Translations under genes and position numbers: made by a program
In this document: in pieces, positions 45,706 to 60,100 of the stretch
Layout of the letters: every line of letters begins with the position of its first letter
How positions within the stretch are numbered: the first letter of the stretch is position 1
Notes under the pieces: model-generated
Told to the model about the DNA's origin: nothing
Database searches by the model: none
Seen by the model: the letters and a program-made list of their open reading frames with translations, nothing else
Assembly: GCF_901709675.1 (NCBI RefSeq)
Contig: NC_051104.1
Coordinates: 4,881,501-4,945,500 of the forward strand
Length of the DNA: 64,000 nucleotides
Direction: 5' to 3'
From: Syngnathus acus
Taxonomy: Eukaryota > Chordata > Actinopteri > Syngnathiformes > Syngnathidae

Positions 45706-48700
45706 TAAATTATTTCATGTTCCTGTTTTACATGACATTTATCCATTCCAAGTTTGACTCTTTTTTTTTTTTTTCTTTTTTTTTTGTCACTTTAACATTG
45801 GAATCCAGTTATTTAAAGTTTTGTAATTCTAAACTTGAATGACTTCATTTTCATTGTCCTCCAAATGACCGCTGATTGCAGGCATTAAACTAGGACATAA
45901 TTCACACTCAGTACTTTTGCGTGCGTGCGTGTGTTAAAATTTCAATGGGGACACGTCAAAAGCCAGGTGCTTTGCCAGAGGGCAATAATGAATGGCTTTC
46001 CAAATTTCCTTCTTAGTGAGCATTTTCCATGAGCTGCTGCTGCTTATCTGACACAGCACGTTGACACTTCTTGACAAAAGTATGCTATTAAAATACCCCC
46101 TTGAGCTATTATTTTCTTTGGCCATGTTGAGGATTTTTTTTTTTTTTAAATTAACATGCAAAATTAAATCAGAAATGAGATTGTGCAGGATTCCTTTCCT
46201 TCAAATCTCTTTTGGCATTTTAGCGATGATGAACGGTATTCAATCTTTGCACTGAGTGGCTTCTTCACACCTGAGAGCGTTTTTTTTATTGATTTCCTGA
46301 GTCAGGGGGAAAGAAAAAGACAAAACAAACTGGGATTCATAGCTTAAGCTTCTTTCACTCCATCTGGATGCCAATTATGACTCGAGAGGAGAAAAGAGAC
46401 GAGTTATGCCATGTGACCTACCCCCCCCCCTCCCCAATTTTCAGCTGTGCAACAGATACAGTGTGGGAGAGCTTTGCATGAGTAACACTGAAGGCAGTGG
46501 TCCAAATGAGCCCACTCAGAGAACACAACAGAGACAGAAAATGACACACAGCCAAGTAGGCCAATCATACCGCAAAAACAAGAGGTCAACCTGAAAGTCT
46601 GTCCAGAAGCAATTCATCAAATTTCCCTTCTTTCATTTCTCCACATCTTAATTCCCTAAAGCTTGTTTTGTTCTTACAGCTATGCAGCAATGCTTTGATG
46701 GTAGACCACCAAATTGTGTCTCAGGCAGCAGCAGTCTTTCCCATCTTCTAGAAGTTCCCACGTCATGATTGCGCCATTCACATCTGACTTCATCTCACAA
46801 TAGCTATGCAGACTATTCGTAAATGACCCAATCAGAGAGCGCCGTCGCACCGCATCGCACCTGTCAGATGATCTCCCTGGATGGTTATTAGCCTTTGATT
46901 ACTCCTCGCTGTGATTGCCCATTGCCGTTTTATCAAGTCCCATGGATGGCAATCTCATATTGGGCCGAATGGGTAATATTGCTCATAGCTATGTGCACCG
47001 TTGATAGCGGCCATTTAGCGTAGCACCTTTGCTAGATTCAAAATGGGAGCAATTAAGAATCGCGTGCTTTCTAAAATCATTCCTTGCTCGTTCTATCAAT
47101 AACAGTACAAACGTCGGGCATCCCACTCATGTTTATCTCATTTGTTTGTTTGTGCTCAGTCTTTGGATCTTTTCTGACACACCTCAGATGTTGATTTCTT
47201 CACTGTCTGGACAACCTCTAGCTTCCAAATATTCAATTTATAGATAATGACATTTTGCAAAAATATCTTCAGCTGTCTGCTGGAGACAGGATTGACCTTT
47301 CAAATGAATACATCTTCTTGGACGGTTGATAGATTTATTTGTCGTGCAGAATGCCAACGGCGGTGCTTCCGTGGCTATTCTGATTGGCTGAGAGCGGTTC
47401 ATCTGGGCCGACTCGTCAACCTTCCAGGGATATTGCCTGACGTGCACTCTGCACTCGATAGAACCCAAAGAGACCGATGAAAGATTGCTTTCCCACCTGC
47501 TCTCAACAATCATCAGTGAATCCGCAAAGTGATGTTGGTTATACTTTGAAAGTTTATTACGTAGAGGAATGGAAAAAAAAGTGTCAGTAAAGTTTTCTTT
47601 TTAAAGAGCTGCAATTTTTGGTCCATAAACCGAATATGGTGCAAAACAGGAAAAATAAATAAGAGTACAGCATGACTGCCCTCCCATGTGTTATTTATAG
47701 CATAGTTAGTGTCAACTGTTGTCGTTAAAAAAATTAAAAAAAACTGAATGCCAAACACACAGACGGGAAGAGGGATGTTTGCCAAATGATTAATAATTTA
47801 GCAGTGAGGGTCAAACAATATCAGACCCCTCCTCTTAAATGTCAGGAAGTGGTTTCGACCTCACAATTGCAGCAGAATAGAAGCTGAACGCGATGGGAAC
47901 GATGAGCAATTCGCTTATCGGCCGACTCTGAGCAATTATGATTGATTATAACTCCCGCGAGCCATTCATGCAGCCGACTCCTCTGTGCACAAAATTGGTT
48001 CTTGGCTCTGGGCGGATGCTCGTGTCACACAGGAACACTTGAAAGCTGGTTTTTTTTTTTTTTTTCTTCCCCCGTGCTGTAATGTCAGGTCACTCTACTT
48101 GAGTTTTAGTCTTTTTTCAAAGTGACTTGTGAAACTTGACTTGAAAAAAGGAGTGAACATCTTTGAGATTTATAGACTGTAAAGCCGTGAAAGATGATTG
48201 GCTGTTTTTTTTTTCTTTTCTTTTCATTCTTCAACAAAGACTACCCAAAATTGCCCCTGTGCTGTGTGTGCAAAGAAAAGAAGTGTGAAACAAACAGCAG
48301 GCTGTTATTTTCTCTAGTTGCTTTGTTAAATGCGACACTGGGTGTCTTGAACCCGTGCTGAGTGCAAAGACCTTTTAAGACTTGGAAGGCATTGTGGAAA
48401 AAAAAATTGAGCTGCCATTGGTCGCACTTGCAGGTTATTATTTTCTTTGATATCAACGTTGCTTGCATAAATGTCCCATTTATATCAAAATCTGCTTTGT
48501 ACAATGTTTTTGTTTTAATGAGTGCCAAGCAACCCAGACATCAGCTGCTGCTTTGACCTCGACTCGCATGACAAACCGTCTTGTGTCTTGAGTACAGTGT
48601 GTCCGCCTCTTCAGCCTTTTTTTTTTTTTTTTTGCAGAGATTGCATTCGGTTGCATCATCGCTTATTTTTCTCTCTCTTGCTACATAAATAAATCCTCCA

Positions 48701-51002
48701 ATCTGAGGATTAGAACATTCAGTCTGTCTGAGAAAGGCATCAAATTGGGTCATGGGACCTAAAATGAATGCTCTTTAGGTAATTCGGTGCCGATAGCCAA
48801 AATAGCGACTACTGAACGTCGCCATTGGAATACAGTGAATACAATTATAGCATGGGCAATATTGTTAGGGATGGAACGCCGTCATTGCCTTGGCGCTGAG
48901 CATCCCCGCCTCGTTTGTCCAATTGAGCTCGTTAGCACTGTTATGGCATCAGTTCTCCCCCCCCCCCCGCAAGTTTAACAAACAAACTGTTGGCCGACTG
49001 AGAAGTGTGAGTGTTCACCAACAGTGCCAAATGACCTAATTTACAATTTTGCCACTGTTTTCACTCGCAAAGGGTGGTGACTCTGAAATATTTTTTTGCG
49101 GTTGTCTCTCGACCTCATTTGCCATCATCCCACATCACAAGGCTTCAACAGTAAAATTATTCAGTAATAAAAGATTAAAATGGCTCCGCCATTATGTCAT
49201 TTTCATAAATCATAAGATTTCTACACGGCAAAATTTTTACCTTATTTAGGATTCCGAAACATCTTCTGAAAAAAAGACTTTGCAGAAGAGTGGAAATTGT
49301 TACGGGCTCGGTGTGATCAGATAAATTAGACAAATGAAAATGTAATTTTCTTGGTCTGTTGGCAGTTCTGCTGGTCATGAAGTTATTTTTACACCAAAAT
49401 TGCTCACTTCTTTAAACAAACGCCACCGCAGTCGAATGACAGGGACACTGGCGTCATGGCTACGTTTAAGAAAACATCATAAAAAAGGTCTTGGCAGGAA
49501 TTGCGATTGTCTTCGGTGAACCAGATTCTCTCTACCATTCAAAATAAAATCGACAATAAGCACAGAAAATAGATGTTTCTTTCAATTATTTTGGATGTTC
49601 TTGTAATTATAACATGGCCTGATGATTCCTAGCAAAACCTCAAGAAGCATTGGGAGCTAAACTCTGATTTAACATTATATTGACAAATAGAAGTGTTTAT
49701 CTACAGCTCCAAAATGGATCATTAGCATCTCTTCCCGTCTCCCTCTGTCTTTTTTTTAATTGATTCCTCTATGTGAAGTACCAAACGGAAGACAGACTTT
49801 GTTTTTAATACTGCCAGGAGATCCAGAAGGTCTGACTGGGAGCAGATGCAGCAGTTATGAGACGGAGTCGCGTTTGGAGAGGCTTTGAGAATCTTGGCAT
49901 AGCTCCGTGCTGGTGGGTGGACCAGTTGGAACGGGCCAGAACCTTTCCAAAAGGGTATTGAAGATTATTGAGTGTGAGAGGAAATCATTAAAAGGAGTGG
50001 ATGTGAAACAGTTTGGGAGCGAGGGGAAGTAGTTAGTGAGAAAATACAAGTCAGCCAACTAACTCTGGAAGGAAAGGCCACATAAGAGGAAATAAAGGAA
50101 GTACTCGTGAAACATTAACGCCATTGATCGTTTGGGCTCTGAACAAGGCCAAAGGTCATGTGTTCTACTTTCACTTTGGTCCTTTTTTTTTTTATCATAT
50201 GGGGTGGTGAGAATCTTTTGAGTTTGTAAGAGTTGCTTGAATTAAAAGGAGCCTTCAATGCCCTCTAGTGGCCATCAAGGGGATCACAATGGAAATGACA
50301 AGAATCAAAACCGCACAAATAAACACGCACTTTTTAATGGAAGCATATCGAAAATGCCTTTTTTCACACTGCTACATAAAATGTACAAACAAAGAAAATG
50401 TGATTTCCTTTCCTGCTAAAAAAAAGAACATGCACCAAAAGCTGGAGTACTGAACAAAGGCTATTGTGTGCTTGTGGTAAAGTGCTGACAAAGTAAGATA
50501 AATTCCTCTTGTCTCGGTGAACAGACGTTACGCGTGACAATGTGAGCAAAACAACCTCATACACGCTTGCTGTCAGGGATGTTTATTTATTTATTTTTCT
50601 TTTGTGGATGGGGGGCGCTCAGGCGCTCCTGGATGCGCGCATGCGCACCGGGTGGGAAGCGCAATTGAAAACGAGCAGCTATGCCGCGCCAGGCAGAAAA
50701 GGCTCTGGAGGTTTGCAACAACAGCCGACGCACCGGAGGACAGATCCGGGGACGGTGGTATCGGGAGGCGACTGGCAATCGTTAACATCTTCTTGCCCGA
50801 TTGACCTCCAGGTTTAGGGAACCTGCAGAACGCATTGTGGGCTATTGACCGAACTCGCAGGCTGGCTGCTTCCCTCCCCGATCCATCTACAATGTTGCTG
50901 CTAGACGTCTGAGGATTTATGACGCCCGCCTCCGGGTTGTTTGTACCGACTGTGAGTCAAACTTGAACTGAGACAATAAGCGGACAAGCAGCGGCGCTCA
51001 CT

Positions 51003-51131
51003 ATGGTTTTATTGGCGGTGCGCAGCAGCAAGAGATGTCTCGGTCGCTGCTGTATGGGGACGATATGCCTTCAGTTGTTGCTGTGGATTTTATGTGCCGT
51101 GAACGGAGAGGAGCAGCCGTTCAGCGTGGAG
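51003..51131 (+). CDS. mmp16: mmp16 exon 1 (signal peptide)
   Basis: 43 codons from [14 protein letters not shown] to EEQPFSVE, then the donor GAG/GTAACA. Length and end match human MMP16 exon 1. The GC-rich stretch at about 50,600-51,000 is the likely 5' UTR and promoter. Confidence 0.85.
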
Positions 51132-54100
51132 GTAACAAGCGGGACATCCATCACCTGAAAGCCGCTCACCATTCCAAATGACAACAGCACCGTGGTTATT
51201 CTACTCGTGGTCCAAAACTGCAACTTTTGTCGCGTTTTCAACACACGCTTCATTGTGTTTCTTGCAACAATGGGCTCTTTGTGCAATAGATCAGCTCGTT
51301 TTTCCCCACTTCTAAGCTGAAAATTGAACATAAAAGCTCAATTAAATGCATTATTAATAGGTAAACAATGTGCAAATATGATTATACAAATTAGTATTAA
51401 ACTCACAAATCCGCGTCAATCGTGAAAAATGCTTTAAATAAGAAATGCATGATATTTAATACAACTGGACGAATAATACTCACTCGGGACTTAGTGCGAT
51501 GACATCAGAGCAACCTCATTGTATGCTTACTAAGTGCTATCATCTTCCACTTGATGTCTCAAGAACTGTTGCCTTCCTGTCCACTATTTCAAATAATGAA
51601 GGGGTGGGGGAAAAAAACATTTTCAAATTCACAAGTGTTGGCTGCACGCGGTGTACTAATGATTTGCATGTCTGCCTTTTAAAAGAATCAACTTTAATTG
51701 TTATATTTTTTTAAAGTTCTTTTCGAGCCAGTAGTTATTTCCTCCTTGGAGGAGCGAACATGTCCCCCCCCCCCCACACACACACACAGGCATAAAAAAA
51801 AAAAATCAATCTATGTACAAATCAGTCCTGTCATGCATTCACACGGACGTTTTGGCATGTCCACCGACGCTCATTTAAGTAGTGCATCAACACGTCAGCA
51901 TGATTTGCAAGTTTGGCATGCCACAATCTTCTCGGCTGAGAGGCTGACGTTCGATTTAGTCCAGATGCTGCAGGTTATCAACTTAAGCGCTCGTAATGCA
52001 AAATTAGCAGCACCCTTTATGAACAAGTACAAATTTCTATTTTTAGACTAAGTATATGATTCTGCTTTTCTCTCCCATAAGATGTAAACAACATAAAAAT
52101 TAAAGTGACTATTGTTTGTCTGAGCATTTCTGTTTACCGTATTTTCCGCACTATAAGGCGCACCTAAAACCTCTAATTTTCTCAAAAGCCAACAGTGCGC
52201 CTTATAATCAGGTGCGCCTTATATATGGACCAATATTGAGTACTACAGCAGGCGTGACCAAGGTCTGGCACGCGGGCCAAATGTATATATCTTATATATG
52301 GACAAAGTTTTAAAATTAGCCATTCATTGAAGGTGCGCCTTATAGTGCGGAAAATACGGTAATTATATTTGCAATTGTGATCCTATTCATTGGTTGTTGA
52401 TAATTTGATTGATTGAAACTATTGATTAGTTTCAGCTATTTTCAACACATTGTAGTCTAAAAACATGTCAGCCGTAAGAATTTGAATGACATCCGCATCC
52501 TGCAGGCAGCATTCTTCTGCTCAGCGTGACACCGGCATGAAGAAAGAAGTTAAAAAGAAGCCTTTGATCATTTTTTAATTTGATTTCTTGATTTTTTTTT
52601 TCCCGTTGCGGATCAAGATTGCTGCACTGTTAAGTGTTTTTGTACGCTCTGTACTTCTGATAGTTGGAAATTTCGGGAGTGAATTTTGAGGTGAGATATG
52701 AGCTACCTCCAGCAATGACAGGTATTAATTTATAGTGGGTAGGAGTGCAAATAATAAATCTGGTTTGATGTGGAAGCTATGAGCTGAACTTGCTCAATAA
52801 TTGCTGCTCCATTCGAAAGACTTACTGTTCTGGTTGGCTGACTTCCTGGATTTGACTTCATGGTCAAATTGGCTGCCTTGCATTTGTCCTCCAGTAATAT
52901 TCTTCCTTTCTTTCCCCCCTTTAATTTGGATTTGTACAGAAGGTACAGCCTGTTACTGCTAAGTCATTCATTTTTGTTGCACATTATTCCAGCAGGATAG
53001 ATGTTCCATGCTCCATCCTGAATAGTTATGAGGTGTCAGATTTAGGTCTTAAATTATTATGTAATGCATCAGAGCAGATTTGATCGCCCACCGGGGGTGT
53101 CAGCTGTTTGTCGATCACATATGGCTCACCTAGAGACATATACAACATGTGTTGACCTTAATGATTCATAGCATCAGTCTGACACACAAATAAGCCCCGC
53201 CCCCTCTCTCCAGCCGTTGTGTTTGTGTTCTATATTTGACGCTCACACTTTACTAAATATTTAGACCCGCATACAAAACGCGAGATGATGCCTTCAGGGT
53301 GTCTCGTATGTAAAGTGGCTGATTGTAACAGATTATTTCGAGTGCCACAATGTTTGGGTGTTTGAAAAGTGCAAACCCCACACTTGCTTTTTTGCAGAGG
53401 TTTTGAAAAAATGGTTTAACTTGTTTGAGTTCAAAAAGAAGAATACACTCTCGCTCCCAAAAGGCACCAACCACTGATCGGTATGTTGGATCAGACTCTG
53501 ACATTTGTGGATGACATTTTTCTGACATTTTGTCCTAATGGGGCCACTGAGGTAAGCATGACATGCATTAAGTATTGCGTGTGTGTGTGTGTGTGTCTGC
53601 TTATGTGTGTGTATTGGGTCAGTAGAAGGTGAATATGAACTGTTTTACATTTTTGCAATGCCCGCCAAAGTGTCCCATCACAAATTTCAGCTGATTGGAA
53701 GTCCAGTTGTCTCTTTAAGAGGCATGAAGCAGTTTGATTGTGTGTTTACGTGTGGGTTTGCGGTCACTGGTGTGGGCAGGAAGGCTGTGGTTTCCTTGAC
53801 AACCCTGGCACACTTACCAGTGGTTGTTGGTGTGATGAATAATTTAGAGTGGTCAGATTTGGCACGCTTTGCTAGTGAGCCCGGGTTATGTTCTAACAGT
53901 TTACCGCTTACCTCCAAGTACCGTATTTTCCGCACTATAAGGGGCACTTAAAAACCTCAAATTTTCTCAAAAGCCAACAGTGCGCCTTATAATCCGGTGC
54001 GCCTTATATATGGACCAATATTGAGCCACTATGGCAGGCGTGTCCAAATATATTGACTTATATATGGACAAAGTTTTAAAATGGGCCATTCATTGAAGGT

Positions 54101-57100
54101 GCGCCTTATAATCCGGTGCGCCTTATAATGCGGAAAATACGGTATTCGTACTTGCCAATAAATCCACAAAAAAAAAAAGTATGAATAGGACCAACAACAA
54201 CTAAAAGATAAAATATGGAGTATTTTATTTTTAAAAGCAACATCACTCGCCGTCCCCGTGACCTGAGGGAGCAGACCGGTGTCGGATGTGGCAACATCAA
54301 CAGTCGCCACATGCTCGCAAAGTGTTGCTATGCCAGCCAGGCTCCCTGACATACACCTCATCCATAATGGAGTAATTCCATCCCCTTACACGATGGCCTT
54401 TTGATGGCACCCATCGTCGTAATTAGGCCACCTTCTGCTTGTCAGGTACAGTCTGAGTTTGAAACGGAGAGTCGGTCCCGAGGTTCACATCGACTCAGCG
54501 TCTTTGTCAAACTCCTGAAAGGGACGTTGGATCCGTGCTCCTTGTCAGTACAGTACTTTGCCCTTCTTTTCAACTCAAATATTTCCCCTGCTAGTGTTGG
54601 CGTTTTTGGCAGCAGATGAAAATTTGTTTTTTTGACTCTGTTCAATCGGATAGTTTTTTTTGTTAGTGCTGAGATCGCAGTGTTTTCTGTCTGCCTGCAT
54701 TTTTTCTCCTTTATTGTGTAACAGTTGAGAATAAAAAAAAAAAAACAGTCCTGGTGAAAATACAGAGGAGTGACTGGGTTCTACTTCTCAGTGTAGTGGA
54801 GACAAGTCTGGAGAATCCAGAAATAGGCTTAGATGGAATTCAGACATTTTAGGTTTTAGCCAGTAATCTGAATTAATGAGTAGAAGGGAAATTCTAACCT
54901 CATGACTGCAAAGAAGTATGAATCACGAGGAGGCTGATTCGCTGAGATTCAATTGTGGTTTTGGTCACTTTGATAGAACGTTATAAAGAATTTTGCCAAA
55001 ACAGACTAGTTGGCAAACTATGATACAAAGTTCAAATAGTTTCAAACAAGCTTTGATTGACACGACACTCAGAATGAAGTTGTTTTCGAGTGGTGTGAAA
55101 TGGAAGCACATTATCTCGAAAGGTGTTACATAAATTGCCCATTAACGTCATTACACGACCTAAATGCGTTCCGACCTACTGCAGGAATTTCCATTCCATT
55201 GAACGAGGAGGCTGTTGAGCTGCAAGCGACTTCTCCTCAAATTGGCACGGAGAGTCAATCGATGCAAGACCCGCAACGGGAAATAATTAAAGAATGTACT
55301 CAACAAAGTAATGAAGGAGACGGATGGCAATGAAGGCTGAAAGAAGCAGAGCAACCTTGGAGTTGTTTGATTATTATTGAAAGTGTGTCAAATACTTTAC
55401 AGTCCACGTAAAGCAATTTTAAAGGTCAACTTTTATATTATTCCATGAGTGCTAGCTCAACTTTGGCCCAATGTGGGACAGATTTGAACAGATAAATGTG
55501 TTTATTTATTTAAAAACAGCCTTGTGTGGGGTTTTTTTCTTCTTTTTTTGTTTGATCGGCTGTGCCTAGCTTTTTTTTTTTGCCTCTTGAGATATCATCG
55601 TGGCAGTCAGGGAAAAAGGGGAACGCCGAACGTGGCTGTGATTTTCAAAGAGGAGATGCCAAGGAAGAACAGATAATTACAGGACAAGGAAGGAGAAAGT
55701 ACGCATTAGAAGTCAAATGAATACCAGCAGAAAGTAGAGGAGTGATTTTTACAAAGTGAGATGCACTGGAAACAATTTTGTATATTCTTTCAAGACATGC
55801 TGTCTAAATGCGGACATCTCTTAAAACCAAAAAATGACGAAACTCCTTTTGATGTCACGCTACTTCAGATTTTAACTTCTAATTTGGTGAATGGAATCAG
55901 TTGACGTGAGAGCAGGCTAATGTTACTGTTTCTACAGTCGTGAACTTCCATGTTTGACCTTCACTGGCTGCTAAATTTGATTGTATTTCAGCCACTCCAA
56001 ACTATAAACAGTGTAACGATATTCTCCTGTCGGATCGTACTCATGTTTTGCCAAAGAGCTTTAGCAGCGTGAAGGCTAATTGAGGGGAATTTGCTGCCAG
56101 GCAGTTTATTAGACATTTGATTCCCAGTCTCAATTGGCGTGTTTATGTTTTTACACACTTCAAATGCGTTACAATCTATTGCTTCTCTTTATGACCGGGG
56201 ATTTTATTTGTGTCACAAAATGCAGACGTCGGACGTTGTGTTTATTGTTTTGCTGATGAGGAATACAGAACGTCTGGGACTAGCCAAATCCCTTAAAGGT
56301 CTTGCGTGGGAAAGCCCGACTACCCCCTTTTCCTCCCTCCCGAGATCTGAGGTGATTCCCTTTGGCAGGATTTTATAGGGACACTGAGAGCTCTATTATG
56401 GCAATTTCTTTTCCTGACAAGCCAAACAACACGATAAAAGATTGCATTCTGCTCAGTAAACCTAACATAAATTCGATTTCTTTTTTTTTTTTTACCTCCT
56501 GCCACTTTCCATTTGATCATTTCTTTCAAAAGAGCCAACTGCTGTGCTATTCTTTAGGATTTTATTTTATTTTATTTGCAATGTGCATGATGTGTAATGT
56601 CTCCCACTTGGTACCCTTCCCTAATTTGTGTTTCTTTGTTCCTAGACGTGGCTCCAAAGGTATGGCTACCTCCCTCCTGCAGACCCCAGAATGTCAGTGC
56701 TACGTTCTGCCCGAGTCATGCAGTCCGCTATCGCTGCCATGCAGCGCCGTTACGGCCTCAACGTGACAGGAACTCTGGACAGCAACACCATAGAGTGAGT
56801 AACACCGAAAATTCAATGTGGTCCAAACAAAACGAGTGAATCAAAGTGATGCTCGTTACGTGACTAACTCTTCTTTTGTAAGTTGTCATCGATCCTCGAC
56901 ACTCTGCGCGGTGACTTTTTACCTGCGCGTAACTCAAACGCTGTTCGCTGACATTTGTCCCCGGCGACACCCAAATGCCATCCGTGCTACAAATGGCAAT
57001 GAGCTCAATCTGCCCACTGAACTGTAACGCCGTAATGTGTCCGCCGGCCGAGTGACTGCCATCTAACCACTGGACTGAAACAGGGTGAAATGTGATCAGC

Positions 57101-60100
57101 TAACAGTCTGCCTGTTTTTCTATTTCCCTTTGCTTCTCGCTATGCAGCGGGAACACACTGAGGTGAGCGTCATATGTGGATCCATCAGATAACGTGGACT
57201 GGAAAAGTGTGCCAGTTGAGCCTTCAAAATATTTTTGCATGGTAGCCGTCTTAATAGGTTTTATTGTTGTGTCCTCCTGCAGGTGGATGAAGAAGCCCAG
57301 ATGTGGCGTTCCTGACCAGATTGCGGGTGTATCAAAATTCAGCGTCAGGAAACGGCGGTACGCCCTAACGGGACAAAAGTGGCAACACAAACATATCACG
57401 TACAGGTGAGTGACATTCTTGCCTCGAGCAAAAAAAATAAATATCTGGTTTGTAAAGTTTTATGAACGTCTGTAACAACAAAGACGCATGAAGGTCATCA
57501 GAAGTTCACTGTTGCTTTTTACGAGCCCACAATTTGTCAAATCGCTTTTATCTGTCTTTGGCTTTATGTTTTATGGGACAAGCCTTAATGGTTGCTTTTT
57601 GTCTACTTTGAGGATAAACGCGTGGCGAATATTGAATTAGACACGCAGCTGTTTTGGGATATCGTTCGGGGGCAGAACTGCGAGAAAAACAAAAAGAATA
57701 TGCAAATGGGGAACCCTTTGGATTGTTTTGCATTTCTATATAAATTGGTCATGAAAATCTAAAAAAAAAAAAAAAAGCTTTTAGATTTCTTTTTATTAAA
57801 AAAATAAAATATATAAATTGTCAGAAAATAAAAAGATCTAAATTGTCAGGCTCAGTCAAGGCATGTGAAAAACAGAAATGAGCTACAAGGAGAAGAGGAA
57901 CCCCCCGAGTGCAAAGTTGAGGGATAGATTATGTAATAGGATCGAAGGATTTCCAGAGTGTATTTGCTCTTGCGCGCATATTCGTAAGGGCTCTATGTGG
58001 CGGTGTGCGAAGCTTAGGCAGCTTTGCCTCGGGCTGTCAAACTGCTGCAGCCAAAGTCGTGAATGCGGTGAAATTCCATGTCGTCTTCCACCTTCGACAG
58101 TGAGGAAACGCTTTGCCGCCACCGAGCAGTGCAGTCCGGAATGGCTCCGACAAGATATGAATCTCGGAAAATGTCAAATGTTAAATATTCAGCACAAAAG
58201 GACAGAACGAACCCAGACGGTTTAATAAAAACACCCAAAAAAAAAAAAAAAAAGTATTCCATACCCAACTGGGCCGCTCGATACAGTAGCTAAAATGCTA
58301 AAACAAACATTTTACGAGGATCTAAAAATCGACAGCAATACCTTTTTAATTGTTTCATAGAAGCTGAAATAAAAAAAACAATTTCGATGGAAAAACACTG
58401 AATAAAAAGAGTTGATTAATCAATTTTTACTCTTCATTTAGTTAAATCGCACCCCAAAATGGAAAAACACATTTCTGCAAGTGGATTTTTAATGTCCTCC
58501 CCGCTGTCTCAATCTGCTATCGCTCGGTTTGATTCCAGCTACGGTCACACTCTAAAATATCCATCTTTCGCTTTCAGACTCGTTAAATAATCATTAAAAA
58601 ACAAAGCTGGGTTTTGAAAAGGCATAATTAATGCATGGTGTGTGTGCTGGTTTCCACGTCGGCGTATACAGTATGTGCTGTTGGGAGGCCCTAATTAGCT
58701 TTGGCATCCCCACTGTTTTCCCCACATGCAAGTACTATTATAGCGCACGAGATGCATCCAGAGTAATTATCACCTCCCAACATGGAGTTAAATATTTGAT
58801 ATGGCCTTAGAAGGGGTCAAATTCTTTAATTCGTCAATTAGCAGTGGTTTTGGAAAGGGCTCGGACTTTTTTTCAAACGTCATTAAAAAAAAAAAAAAAT
58901 CACCATTCGAGTCAGCTACAACAGCAGGCAGACGTCTTCTCATAAGCTGTTGGCAACCAAACCAGAGTGAAACCAAATTTTAATACCGTGACGATTATTC
59001 TCAGAGCGTAGAAAGCCGTGAGAGCTTTTTCCCCCTCCGTGACTAACCAGACTTGGGCTTTCAGAAGGCAGTGGGCTGTTGATAAGCCTTAATTAGAAAG
59101 TAGATTTGTGAGCTAGAAAATTGTCCAATCCTCTCCACACCTGCAACAAATCAGAGCTGGCATTGTGGACTCGGCTCAAAAATCGTAAGCCTCAGTTGGC
59201 AGGATCGTATTTTTAACTTTGGGTACCTTGCGTACTACTTCACATTTGAAACAACACAACAGTAATAAAGTCTTCCATTTTGTGTGTCCTATCCGTACAG
59301 CATAAAGAACGTGACCCCCAAAGTCGGTGCCGAGGAGACCCACGATGCCATCCGGCGAGCTTTTGACGTTTGGCAAAACGTGACACCGCTGCGCTTCGAA
59401 GCCGTGCCGTACAGTGAACTGGAGCGAACCAAAAAAGACGTGGACATCACGATTATCTTTGCCTCAGGTTTCCATGGTGATAGCTCACCATTTGACGGCG
59501 AGGGCGGCTTCCTAGCCCACGCCTACTTCCCAGGGCCAGGAATCGGCGGAGATACGCACTTTGACTCGGATGAGCCGTGGACGCTGGGCAACCCCAACCA
59601 TGATGGTAAGCTACGGTCGAAAGTCGTGAGTCACCGTCTTAAACTAAACATGTAAGCTACACGTACAGTACCGTATTTTCCGCACTATAAGGCGCACTGG
59701 ATTATAAGGCGCACCTTCAATGAATGGCCCATTTTAAAACTTTGTCCATATATAAGTCCGTATATTTGGACACGCCTGCCATAGTGGCTCAATATTGGTC
59801 CATATATAAGGCGCACCGGATTATAAAGCGCACTGTCGGCTTTTGAGAAAATTGGAGGTTTTCGGGTGCGCCTTATAGTGCGGAAAATACGGTACCCTAA
59901 ACTCGACCTTTGCATATTTCAGTGGCGCTGATAAATCTCTGTCCAGTAAGCCGCCAGTCTGTCATAGCTAATCCCTCGCACCGTTGAGGGGAAAGGACCA
60001 TTTGGCGCTTTGGTTGTCGGCACCGGGGCGGACTGTGGATGTTATTGTTGTTATTGTTTTGGATGATGAGGCCACCAGTGAGCACTGGAGAATTAATCCT

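Larger units (their letters stand above)
32400..50550. other. Gene desert between pomp and mmp16
   Basis: About 18 kb without a recognisable exon. It contains two MITE copies (35,551-35,743 and 45,464-45,705), a palindromic element (44,300-44,511), a LINE fossil near 40,270, an (AAAT)n run near 38,977 and numerous homopolymer runs. Non-repetitive, ATTA-rich stretches such as 33,210-33,330, 37,600-37,780 and 46,815-47,010 could be conserved enhancers of a developmental gene such as mmp16. That needs alignment to confirm. Confidence 0.5.
51132..56645 (+). other. mmp16 intron 1
   Basis: 5.5 kb without a supported exon. It contains MITE copies 4 and 5, a (TG)n run near 53,579 and several poly-T tracts. 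Open frames over the MITEs are artefacts of their repeated units. Confidence 0.7.

Noticed and set aside
53579-53951. 122-codon plus-strand open frame
   Set aside because: It starts in a (TG)n repeat and ends in MITE copy 5; no homology is recognised.
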